Source of the DNA: Frigoribacterium sp. Leaf415
GTDB lineage: Bacteria > Actinomycetota > Actinomycetes > Actinomycetales > Microbacteriaceae
Length of the DNA stretch: 64,000 nt
Direction: 5' to 3'
Assembly (NCBI RefSeq): GCF_001424645.1
Contig: NZ_LMQR01000001.1
Coordinates: forward strand, 1,109,301 to 1,173,300
The position numbers and the translations under genes are program-made. The notes under the pieces are model-generated. The model saw only the letters and a list, made by a program, of their open reading frames with translations. It made no database searches and was not told the DNA's origin. This document shows, in pieces, positions 56,463 through 64,000 of this stretch (position 1 is its first letter; each line of letters opens with the position of its first letter).

Positions 56463-57233
56463 TCAGTACGTGGAGGCGATCAAGTTCTCGGGGACCTCGG
56501 CCGCGGCGTCCTGGTCCACGAAGAAGACGGTGCGCTTGCGCCCCTTGACCCCGGCCACCGGCACCTGGTCCGCCCCGGCACCCGCGAGGGCGAGCCCCAG
56601 CGACGAGGCCTTCTCGGCTCCGGCGAGGATCATCCAGACGCGCTGCGAGTTGTTGATCACCGGCAGGCTCAGCGTCAGGCGCACCGGCGGCGGCTTGGGG
56701 GAGTCGTCAATCGTGAGCACGGTCGGCTCGAGCTGACGGATCTGCGGCTTGTCGGGGAACAGAGAGGCCACGTGGCCGTCGGGACCGACACCGAGAAGGG
56801 TGATGTCGAAGCGCGGGGCCTCGTCGTCGGCCTGCGCGTGCCGGCGGAGCTCGTCGCGGTAGGCGACGGCCGCTGCCTCGACGTCGGCGTAGTCACCGAC
56901 AGCACCGAAACGGTGGACGTTCTCGGGCAGCAACCCGATGTGGTCGAGCAGATCGATGCCGGCCTGTGTGTCGTTGCGGTCGGAGTCTCCGGCGGCAACC
57001 CACCGTTCGTCGGCCCACCAGATCGAGACCTTGGACCAGTCGACGCTGTCGCGGGCCGGCGACGCGTTGATGGCCGCCAGCACGAGCGTGCTCACCGACC
57101 CGCCGCTCACGACGACCGACGCGTAGTTCTGCTCTTCGAGCACGTCGATGATCTTGGTGATGAAGCGGGCGGCCACGGACGCACCCAGCGATTCTTTGTC
57201 GGGGTGGACCAGCACCCGGCGTTCGTTCGTCAC
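56463..57233 (-). CDS. pgl: 6-phosphogluconolactonase
   Basis: It hydrolyses 6-phosphogluconolactone, the second oxidative pentose-phosphate step. The 256 residues show ASVVVSGGSVSTLVLAAI (phosphate loop), VSIWWADERWVAAGDSDRND and DITLLGVGPDGHVASLFPDK, the DevB-type signatures. The start is GTG with a weak ribosome-binding site. It is the last gene of the tkt-to-pgl run, 15 bases after opcA. Confidence 0.95.
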   Translation of the reverse strand: MTNERRVLVHPDKESLGASVAARFITKIIDVLEEQNYASVVVSGGSVSTLVLAAINASPARDSVDWSKVSIWWADERWVAAGDSDRNDTQAGIDLLDHIGLLPENVHRFGAVGDYADVEAAAVAYRDELRRHAQADDEAPRFDITLLGVGPDGHVASLFPDKPQIRQLEPTVLTIDDSPKPPPVRLTLSLPVINNSQRVWMILAGAEKASSLGLALAGAGADQVPVAGVKGRKRTVFFVDQDAAAEVPENLIASTY

Positions 57234-57248
57234 GGTTCTCTATCTGCT

Positions 57249-58196
57249 CTAGTTGCTCTGGACGGGTTCGCTCAGTTGGCCGACCCCGTGTCTCACGACG
57301 TTCCCGAACAGGTCGTCGGGGTCGAGTCTACGGAGTTCCTCGGCCAGGCAGTCGCGCAGCGAGCGGCGTGGCAGCGCGAGATCGTGCGTGGGCTGGCCTG
57401 GTTGGGTCAGTGTCGCGACGTCGTCGACGGAACGTTCGAGGACGATGGACCCGGAGGCGCGGACGAGTTGGACCCCGTGGATGCCGCTCGAGCCGGTCGC
57501 CCGGGTCGTCAACTCGCCGTCGACGGGAACCTGGAGCTGCAGACGCAGCCAGGCGGCCAGGAGCAGCGTCGAGGGGGAGTCGGGCGCACCGGAGACACCG
57601 ACCTCGGTGACCGACTCGTAGGGCGGCTGGTCGAGCACCGCGGCGAGCTGTGCCCGCCACAGGGTGAGCCGGGTCCAGGCGAAGTCGGTGTCACCGGGAG
57701 CGTAGCTGCGGGCGAGGTCGATGATCGACTGGCGCGGGTTCGACTGACTGGCGGCGTCGGTGATGCGCCGTTGCGCGATGCGCCCCAGCGGAGACTCCGA
57801 GACGACGGCGGGAGCGGTCTTGGGCCACCACGCCACGACGGGAGCGTCGGGAAGGAGGAGCCCGGTGACGAGCCCCTCTTCGTCGCTCGCGGTCTCACCG
57901 TAGGCCCGGAGCAGGATGACCTCGCTGGCACCGGCGTCGCCCCCCACGCGGATCTGAGCGTCGAGCCGTCCCTCGCCGTCGTCGACGCCGGTCGACGTGG
58001 ACACGACGATGACCCTCATGGGGTGTTCGCGGGAGGCGTCGTTCGCGGCCTCGATGGCTTCTTCCTCGTCACCGAGACGGGTGGAGATGATCAGGGTGAG
58101 GACACGGCCCAACGCGACCGCGCCTCCTTCTTCCCTGATCTTGACCAGCGTCTTCAGGACGCGGCTGATGGTGCTGTCGGGCAGGTCGACGATCAC
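57249..58196 (-). CDS. opcA: Glucose-6-phosphate dehydrogenase assembly protein OpcA
   Basis: OpcA is needed for full glucose-6-phosphate dehydrogenase activity in cyanobacteria and actinobacteria. The 315 residues start MIVDLPDSTISRVLKTLVKI, and the conserved LLLPDAPVVAWWPKTAP segment is near residue 110. The GTG start overlaps the zwf stop by four bases, matching the functional link. No catalytic motif is expected. Confidence 0.94.
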   Translation of the reverse strand: MIVDLPDSTISRVLKTLVKIREEGGAVALGRVLTLIISTRLGDEEEAIEAANDASREHPMRVIVVSTSTGVDDGEGRLDAQIRVGGDAGASEVILLRAYGETASDEEGLVTGLLLPDAPVVAWWPKTAPAVVSESPLGRIAQRRITDAASQSNPRQSIIDLARSYAPGDTDFAWTRLTLWRAQLAAVLDQPPYESVTEVGVSGAPDSPSTLLLAAWLRLQLQVPVDGELTTRATGSSGIHGVQLVRASGSIVLERSVDDVATLTQPGQPTHDLALPRRSLRDCLAEELRRLDPDDLFGNVVRHGVGQLSEPVQSN

Positions 58197-59728
58197 GGAC
58201 GCCTCCAGGTGCGGCCGTCACGGGCCATGAGTTCATCGGCCGAGGCGGGGCCCCACGTGCCGGGTCGGTACTGTTCGGGCTGGCCTCGGGTGGCCCAGAA
58301 CTCCTCGATCGGGTCGAGGATCTTCCACGAGAGCTCGACCTCCTCGTGCCTGGGGAACAAGGGGGGATCGCCGAGGAGGACGTCGAGGATCAGACGTTCG
58401 TAGGCTTCCGGGCTCGCCTCGGTGAAGGCGTGACCGTAGCCGAAGTCCATGGTGACGTCGCGGACCTGCGTGCCGATGCCGGGCACCTTGGACCCGAACC
58501 GGAGGGTCACTCCCTCGTCGGGCTGGACCCGGATCACGAGAGCGTTCTGGCCCAGGGACGTCTGGGTGCCGAAGATGTTCTCGGGCACCTGCTTGAAGAC
58601 GACGGCGATCTCGGTCACGCGACGCCCGAGACGCTTGCCGGCACGGAGGTAGAAGGGCACGCCCGCCCAGCGTCGGGTGGCGATCTCGAGCTTGATGGCG
58701 GCGAAGGTCTCCGTCGTGCTCTCGGGGTCCATGCCCTCTTCGTCGAGGAAGCCGAGGACCTTCTCTCCGCCCTGCCACCCCCCGGCGTACTGGCCCCGCG
58801 CGGTGCCCGTGGCGAGGTCGGCGGGCAGGCGGACGGCCGACAGGATCTTCTCCTTCTCGGCCCGGAGGTCGCGGGCGGCGAACGTGACCGGCTCTTCCAT
58901 CGCCGTCAGGGCGAGCAGTTGGAGGAGGTGGTTCTGGATGACGTCGCGGGCGGCACCGATGCCGTCGTAATAGCCGGCCCGGCCGCCGACGCCGATGTCC
59001 TCGGCCATGGTGATCTGGACGTGGTCCACGTAGTTGGAGTTCCAGAGGGGTTCGTACATCTGGTTGGCGAACCGCAGCGTGAGCAGGTTCTGCACCGTCT
59101 CTTTGCCGAGGTAGTGGTCGATGCGGAACACGCTGTCGGGCTCGAACACCGTCTCGACGACGGCGTTGAGCTCGCGCGCCGTCTTGAGGTCGCTGCCGAA
59201 GGGCTTCTCGATGACGACGCGTCGCCACGCACCGTCCTTCTCCTCGGCCAGCCCTGAGTTGCGAAGCTGCTCGGTGACCATCGGGAAGGCCTTGGGCGGG
59301 ATCGAGAGGTAGAACGCGTGGTTCCCCATCGTGCCGCGCTCGCGATCGAGCTCCTCGATGGTGTCCTTGAGCCGAGCGAACGCGTCGGCGTCGTCGAAGA
59401 CCCCCTGGACGAAACGGAAACCCTCTTTGAGCTGGCGCCAGACGTCTTCGTCGAACGGCGTGCGGGCGTGGTCCTTGACGGCTTGGTAGACGACCTGCTC
59501 GAAGTCCTGGCCCTCGAACTCACGTCGCGCGAAACCGACGAGTGCGAAGCCGGGTGGCAACAGGCCACGGTTGGCGAGGTCGTAGACGGCGGGCATGAGC
59601 TTCTTGCGGGAGAGGTCACCCGTCACGCCGAAGATGATCAGGCCGCTCGGGCCGGCGATGCGGTTGAGACGTCGGTCGGAGGGCAACCTCAGCGGGTTGG
59701 ACTCCGGCGTGATCGGCACCGGTGACAT
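58193..59728 (-). CDS. zwf: Glucose-6-phosphate 1-dehydrogenase
   Basis: The first oxidative pentose-phosphate step, producing NADPH. The 511 residues contain the coenzyme motif IFGVTGDLSRKKLMPAVYDL near residue 32, VVIEKPFGSDLKTARELN and the active-site FRIDHYLGKETVQNLLTLRF with the catalytic His. The ATG lies at 59728. A hairpin separates it from pgi, so it may have its own promoter in the 116-base gap, though none is clear. Confidence 0.97.
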   Translation of the reverse strand: MSPVPITPESNPLRLPSDRRLNRIAGPSGLIIFGVTGDLSRKKLMPAVYDLANRGLLPPGFALVGFARREFEGQDFEQVVYQAVKDHARTPFDEDVWRQLKEGFRFVQGVFDDADAFARLKDTIEELDRERGTMGNHAFYLSIPPKAFPMVTEQLRNSGLAEEKDGAWRRVVIEKPFGSDLKTARELNAVVETVFEPDSVFRIDHYLGKETVQNLLTLRFANQMYEPLWNSNYVDHVQITMAEDIGVGGRAGYYDGIGAARDVIQNHLLQLLALTAMEEPVTFAARDLRAEKEKILSAVRLPADLATGTARGQYAGGWQGGEKVLGFLDEEGMDPESTTETFAAIKLEIATRRWAGVPFYLRAGKRLGRRVTEIAVVFKQVPENIFGTQTSLGQNALVIRVQPDEGVTLRFGSKVPGIGTQVRDVTMDFGYGHAFTEASPEAYERLILDVLLGDPPLFPRHEEVELSWKILDPIEEFWATRGQPEQYRPGTWGPASADELMARDGRTWRRP

Positions 59729-59804
59729 GGGGTTCCGTTCTGTGGTTCGAGGGGTGATCCGGTCGAGGACGGGCGAGACCTGCGGCGACCACCCGGGGGC
59801 AAGA

Positions 59805-59842
59805 CGAAAGGGCCGGCGCCCGTGAGGACGCCGGCCCTTTCG
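59805..59842 (-). terminator. Terminator between pgi and zwf
   Basis: CGAAAGGGCCGGCG pairs perfectly with CGCCGGCCCTTTCG across a 10-base loop, immediately after the pgi stop on the minus strand. Confidence 0.8.
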
Positions 59843-59844
59843 GC

Positions 59845-61440
59845 TCAGCGGAGTGCGGCGGTGATGACCGGCAGCGCGGCGGCCACGTCGGTCACCGTCA
59901 GCGTGAGCACGGGACGACCGTGCTCGGCCAGGACCTTCGCGTCACCGGCGGCCTGTGCCTGCACGAGCTGCCCGAACGTGAACGGGCTGTCCGGGATCTC
60001 GAGGTCCGTCTCGGGCACCTGCGTGATCTGCAGGAAGACACCGTTGGCGGGGCCGCCCTTGTGGTACTGGCCCGTCGAGTGCAAGAAGCGCGGCCCCCAC
60101 CCGAAGGTGACCGGACGTTGCGTGCGCGCCGCGAGCAGGTCGCGGATCTCTTCGAGCTGCGGGTTCGCCACGCGGTCCACGTACGCCTGGATCGAGAGGT
60201 AACCGTCGTCGCTCAGGTGCGAGAGCAGCGCGGCCACGGCCGACTCGAGCGTGTCACCCAACTCGACGCCTCCGACCTCGCGGACCTCGACGCCCTCGGC
60301 CGTGAAGGCCGGGGGAGTGGGCTCGGGACGGTCGTCGAGCAGCGCACGCGTCGCGATCTTGGCCGACTCGACGTCGGGCTGGTCGAACGGGTTGATGTCG
60401 AGCAGACGCCCGGCCACAGCGACGGCGTACTCCCAGACCATGATCTGGCCGCCGAGCGAACCCGAGATCTCGACCTCGCCGGGAGCGACCTCACGGGTCT
60501 CGTCGGCGTTCGCCACGAGACGGACGACCTGCACGTCGTGCAGACCCGCCGTGATCTCGGGGGCGGAGGTGCCGATCACCACGGGGAGCAGGCCGCGACC
60601 CTGCTTGCCGGTCGACTCGGCGATGAGCTGTTCGGCCCAGTCCGGGAATCCGACGATGTGGGTGCCGTCACCGACGATCGCGATCTTGTCACGCAGCGGG
60701 GAGGTCCCGGCCAGCACGGCGCCCAACACGAGGCCGGGGTTGTCGGCACGGTCCTGAGCCAACTCGACCGTGACGGCGTCGGCCTCGGCGAGCAGCTCGC
60801 GGATGTCGGCACCGGCGAGGCCGGACGGCACGAGGCCGAACGCCGAGAGGGCCGAGTAGCGCCCGCCGATGTTGGGGTCGGCGTTGAAGACGCGGTAACC
60901 GGCCTCACGAGCCTGGCCGTCGAGGGGCGAACCCGGGTCGGTGACCACGACGATGCGCTCGACGGGGTCGATGCCGGCGTCGGTGAACGCCTTCTCGAAC
61001 GTCTTGCGCTGGCTGGCCGTCTCGACGGTCGAGCCCGACTTCGACGACACGACGAGCACGGTGCGCTCGAGACGGTCGGCGAGAGCAGTGAGGACCTGGC
61101 CGGGCTCCGTGGCGTCGAGCACGGTGAGCTCGACGCCGTAGGTGCGCGTGATGACCTCGGGCGCGAGCGACGAACCGCCCATGCCCGCGAGCACGACATG
61201 GTCGACGCCCTTGGCGGCGAGTTCGTCGCGCAACGAGTCGATCTCGTCGAGCAGCGGGGTCGAGACCACGACGGCCTCGGTCCAGCCGAGCCGCTTGGCC
61301 GACTCGTCCTCGGCGTCAGGTCCCCACAGGGTGGGGTTCTGAGCCGTGATTCCCGAGGCGACGAGGTCACTCACGAGCTGCGGGACGACCGTCTCGACCG
61401 CCTGTGCCGCGTCTCCGCTGGCAGCGATGGTGATGGTCAC
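59845..61440 (-). CDS. pgi: Glucose-6-phosphate isomerase
   Basis: It interconverts glucose-6- and fructose-6-phosphate. The 531 residues differ from the E. coli type but carry the sugar-isomerase (SIS) features: [59 protein letters not shown] and the [16 protein letters not shown] segment. It belongs to the divergent group found next to tal in actinobacteria. The GTG at 61440 overlaps the tal stop (GTGA), which decides the start over the longer open frame. Confidence 0.93.
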   Translation of the reverse strand: MTITIAASGDAAQAVETVVPQLVSDLVASGITAQNPTLWGPDAEDESAKRLGWTEAVVVSTPLLDEIDSLRDELAAKGVDHVVLAGMGGSSLAPEVITRTYGVELTVLDATEPGQVLTALADRLERTVLVVSSKSGSTVETASQRKTFEKAFTDAGIDPVERIVVVTDPGSPLDGQAREAGYRVFNADPNIGGRYSALSAFGLVPSGLAGADIRELLAEADAVTVELAQDRADNPGLVLGAVLAGTSPLRDKIAIVGDGTHIVGFPDWAEQLIAESTGKQGRGLLPVVIGTSAPEITAGLHDVQVVRLVANADETREVAPGEVEISGSLGGQIMVWEYAVAVAGRLLDINPFDQPDVESAKIATRALLDDRPEPTPPAFTAEGVEVREVGGVELGDTLESAVAALLSHLSDDGYLSIQAYVDRVANPQLEEIRDLLAARTQRPVTFGWGPRFLHSTGQYHKGGPANGVFLQITQVPETDLEIPDSPFTFGQLVQAQAAGDAKVLAEHGRPVLTLTVTDVAAALPVITAALR

Positions 61441-62564
61441 TTGGACTCCCCGGCGGGCTTGGCTGCCTCGAGGGCCGCCGTGACCGTGTCGAGCAGCTCG
61501 TTCCACGACACGATGAACTTCTCGACGCCCTCTTTCTCGAGGGTCTCGGTCACGTCGTCGTACGAGACGCCCTGCGCGGCGATGGCGTCCATGGTCTCGT
61601 TGGCCGAGGCGTAGGAGGCGCTGATCGTGTCGCCACGGATCTCACCGTGGTCGAAGGTCGCCTCGAGCGTCTTCTCGGGCATCGTGTTGACGACGTCCTG
61701 GGCGACGAGCTCGACCACGTAGGTGGTGTCGAGGACCGCGGGGTCCTTGACGCCGGTCGAGGCCCAGAGGGGGCGCTGCTTGTTGGCACCGGCAGCGAGG
61801 AGGCCCTTGGCCCGCTCGGTGTCGAAGGCCTGCTGGTAGACCTCGTAGGCGAGCTGGGCGTTGGCCACGCCGGCCTTGCCCTTGAGGGCCTTGGCCTCGT
61901 CCGTTCCGACGGCGTCGAGGCGCTTGTCGATCTCGGTGTCGACGCGCGACACGAAGAACGAGGCGACCGAGTGGATCTCGGTGATGTCGATGCCGGCGGC
62001 CTTGGCCTGCTCGAGACCCGTGAGGTACGCGTTGATGACGGCGCGGTAGCGCTCGAGGCTGAAGATCAACGTCACGTTGACGCTGATGCCCTGGGCGATG
62101 ACGGCGGTGATGGCCTCGAGACCCTCGACGGTCGCCGGGATCTTGATGAGGGCGTTGGGGCGACCGACCTTGGCGGCCAGCTTGACCGCCTGGTCGATGG
62201 TGCCCTGGGCGTCGTGTGCCAGGCCCGGCTCGACCTCGATCGAGACGCGGCCGTCGAAGCCGTCGGTCGTGTCGTAGACCTCGCGGAAGATGTCGCAGGC
62301 ACGGGTGACGTCGTCGGTCGTGATCTCGAAGACGGCGTCGGTGACGCTGACACCGGTCTTGGCGAGCAGGGCGACCTGGTCGTCGTAGGCCTCGCCCTTG
62401 GCCAGAGCCGAGGCGAAGATCGTGGGGTTGGTGGTGACGCCGACGACGTTGCGCTCGGCGATCAGCTTCTGCAGGCCGCCCGCGTTGATGCGCTCGCGCG
62501 ACAGGTCGTCGAGCCAGATGCTCACGCCGGCGGCGGAGAGCTGTGCGGTGTTCGAATCAGTCAT
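61437..62564 (-). CDS. tal: Transaldolase
   Basis: It moves a three-carbon unit between sugar phosphates. The 375 residues match the longer actinobacterial transaldolase family: [33 protein letters not shown], the Schiff-base Lys in [16 protein letters not shown], and [17 protein letters not shown] start with AAGGAAG upstream. It lies 25 bases after tkt and overlaps pgi. Confidence 0.97.
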   Translation of the reverse strand: MTDSNTAQLSAAGVSIWLDDLSRERINAGGLQKLIAERNVVGVTTNPTIFASALAKGEAYDDQVALLAKTGVSVTDAVFEITTDDVTRACDIFREVYDTTDGFDGRVSIEVEPGLAHDAQGTIDQAVKLAAKVGRPNALIKIPATVEGLEAITAVIAQGISVNVTLIFSLERYRAVINAYLTGLEQAKAAGIDITEIHSVASFFVSRVDTEIDKRLDAVGTDEAKALKGKAGVANAQLAYEVYQQAFDTERAKGLLAAGANKQRPLWASTGVKDPAVLDTTYVVELVAQDVVNTMPEKTLEATFDHGEIRGDTISASYASANETMDAIAAQGVSYDDVTETLEKEGVEKFIVSWNELLDTVTAALEAAKPAGESK

Positions 62565-62589
62565 GTTCTTCTTCTTCCTTTGTCGACGC

Positions 62590-64000
62590 TCAGAGAGCGG
62601 CGATCGAGTCCTTGGCGGCGGCGACGGCGGCTTCGGTCGTCATGCCGAACTGCTTGAACAGCGTCTTGTAGTCGGCCGAGGCACCGAAGTGCTCGATCGA
62701 CACGCTGCGACCGGCGTCGCCGACGATGCCGCGCCACGGCATGGCCACGCCGGCCTCGATCGAGACGCGGGCCTTGACGGCGGCCGGGAGGACGGCCTCT
62801 TTGTACTCGTCGCTCTGCTCGTCGAACCATTCGATGCTCGGAGCCGAGACGACGCGGGCGTTGATGCCCTCGCCGCGCAGGACCTCACGGGCCTCGACGG
62901 CGATCTGCACCTCGGAGCCGGTGGCGACGAAGATCACGTCGGGCGTTCCGCCCGGCGCCTCGGCCAGGACGTAGGCGCCCTTCGCGACGTTCTTCGCCGA
63001 CGCGAAGGTGTCGCCCTCGGCGTCACCGGTACCGCGCTCGAAGACGGGCAGGTTCTGACGGCTGAGCGCGATGCCGGCGGGGCCGTGGTGGCGCTCGAGG
63101 ATGGTCGCCCAGGCCCAGGCCGTCTCGTTCGCGTCGGCAGGACGCACGACGTCGAGGTCGGGGATCGCCCGCAGGGAGGCGAGCTGCTCGATCGGCTGGT
63201 GGGTCGGGCCGTCCTCGCCGAGGGCCACGGAGTCGTGGGTCCAGACGTAGATCGCAGGCGACTTCATCAGTGCCGCGAGACGGACCGCGGGGCGCATGTA
63301 GTCGCTGAAGATCAGGAAGGTGCCACCGAACGGGCGCGTGTTGCCGTGCAGCGTGATGCCGTTGAGGATGGCGCCCATCGCGTGCTCGCGGATGCCGAAG
63401 TGCAGCACGCGACCGTAGGGGTCGCCGCTCCACTCGTCGGTCGACCACTCGGTCGGCACGAACGACTTCGAGCCCGTGATCGTCGTGAGGTTCGACTCGG
63501 CCAGGTCGGCCGAGCCGCCCCAGAGCTCGGGCACGACACCGGCGAGGGCGTTGATGACCTTGCCCGACGCGGCGCGGGTGGAGACGTCCTTGCCGGCCTC
63601 GAAGACGGGGAGTGCTTCTTCGATGCCCTCGGGCAGCTCGTTCGCGAGGATGCGGTCGAGCATGACCTTCTTGTCGGGGTTGGCCGACGCCCAGGCGGCG
63701 AGCTTCTCGTCCCACTCGGCGTGCTGGGCCTGGCCGCGCTCGACGGCCTTGCGGGTGTGCTCGAGGACGGCGGGGTCGACGTCGAACGACTTCTCGGGGT
63801 CGAAGCCGAGGACCGACTTCAGACCGGCGACCTCGTCGGCTCCGAGGGCCGAACCGTGGATCTTGCCGGAGTTCTGCTTCTTGGGCGAGGGCCAGCCGAT
63901 GATCGTCTTGAGGATGATCAGCGAGGGCTTGTCGGTGACGGCCTTGGCCTTCTCGATGGCGTCGTGCAGTTCGGCGACGTCCTCGACGTACTCGCCGGTC
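62590..64000 (-). CDS. tkt: Transketolase, N-terminal part outside window
   Basis: It transfers two-carbon units using thiamine diphosphate. The minus-strand frame is open to the window edge and reads [20 protein letters not shown], then GADEVAGLK, placing the visible part from about residue 220-230 of a ~700-residue protein. The pyrimidine domain shows [20 protein letters not shown] with the conserved Glu, and [20 protein letters not shown]. The C-terminal domain is complete, ending before the stop at 62590. It is the first gene of the tkt-tal-pgi-zwf-opcA-pgl run within view. Confidence 0.97.
   Translation of the reverse strand, partial: TGEYVEDVAELHDAIEKAKAVTDKPSLIILKTIIGWPSPKKQNSGKIHGSALGADEVAGLKSVLGFDPEKSFDVDPAVLEHTRKAVERGQAQHAEWDEKLAAWASANPDKKVMLDRILANELPEGIEEALPVFEAGKDVSTRAASGKVINALAGVVPELWGGSADLAESNLTTITGSKSFVPTEWSTDEWSGDPYGRVLHFGIREHAMGAILNGITLHGNTRPFGGTFLIFSDYMRPAVRLAALMKSPAIYVWTHDSVALGEDGPTHQPIEQLASLRAIPDLDVVRPADANETAWAWATILERHHGPAGIALSRQNLPVFERGTGDAEGDTFASAKNVAKGAYVLAEAPGGTPDVIFVATGSEVQIAVEAREVLRGEGINARVVSAPSIEWFDEQSDEYKEAVLPAAVKARVSIEAGVAMPWRGIVGDAGRSVSIEHFGASADYKTLFKQFGMTTEAAVAAAKDSIAAL

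Overview
This is a compact, GC-rich (roughly 70% G+C by eye) stretch of an actinobacterial chromosome. The gene content points to the family Microbacteriaceae. Supporting signs are RbpA, WhiA and OpcA, an ANTAR-type response regulator of the PdtaR kind, the Trp-associated membrane protein, the HGxxPAAW protein, frequent GTG starts and many leaderless genes. It is almost entirely core metabolism and information processing. I see no prophage, insertion sequence, CRISPR array, secretion cluster or defence island. I did not find a new multi-gene system. The novelty is in gene fusions, degenerate enzymes and promoter/operator architecture.

Layout, left to right. (1) 1-5.9 kb: pyrimidine genes carA (cut by the window edge)-carB-pyrF, joined to a gmk that carries an extra N-terminal mIHF-like DNA-binding domain; then rpoZ, metK, a helicase-degenerate priA, fmt and rsmB (to 12 kb). 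(2) 12-20.5 kb: rpe runs into a composite histidine/tryptophan cluster, hisE-hisG-hisF-hisI-trpE-(Trp membrane protein)-(HGxxPAAW protein)-trpC-trpB-trpA, followed by lgt. hisA, trpD, trpG and trpF are not here. (3) 21.9-29.4 kb: gltB-gltD (GOGAT) and pyk. (4) 29.5-34.8 kb: a small unknown membrane protein, a cold-shock gene with a long leader, tRNA-Leu(CAA), a PdtaR-like antiterminator regulator, a hotdog thioesterase and polA. (5) 34.8-38.4 kb: a DeoR-family regulator and a mannitol-type PTS split into separate IIC, IIB and IIA genes plus HPr, preceded by a dense array of repeats and a strong promoter. (6) 38.5-52.4 kb: a DUF885 metallopeptidase, rpsA, coaE, then the excision-repair genes uvrB, uvrA and uvrC with an SDR gene between uvrB and uvrA; rapZ and whiA follow with no yvcK between them. 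(7) 52.5-56.4 kb: gap-pgk-tpiA, secG and rbpA. (8) 56.4-64 kb, minus strand: tkt (cut by the edge)-tal-pgi-zwf-opcA-pgl, the pentose-phosphate genes with pgi included.

How it works together: the gap-pgk-tpiA, pyk, PTS and pentose-phosphate blocks cover sugar uptake and central carbon flow. gltBD, his/trp and car/pyr use their products for nitrogen assimilation and biosynthesis; PRPP and erythrose-4-phosphate from the pentose-phosphate block feed His and Trp. Genes are tightly packed, with many GTGA/ATGA/TGATG overlaps. Transcription units are separated by perfect hairpins lacking a strong U-tract.

A recurring theme is a -10 element (TANNNT, often TAGGCT or TAGACT) placed 6-7 nt before the start codon, or built on the stop codon of the gene upstream (rsmB/rpe, Trp membrane protein/HGxxPAAW, coaE/uvrB, uvrC/rapZ). 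All functional calls rest on reading the translated sequence and known family motifs; no database search was possible.
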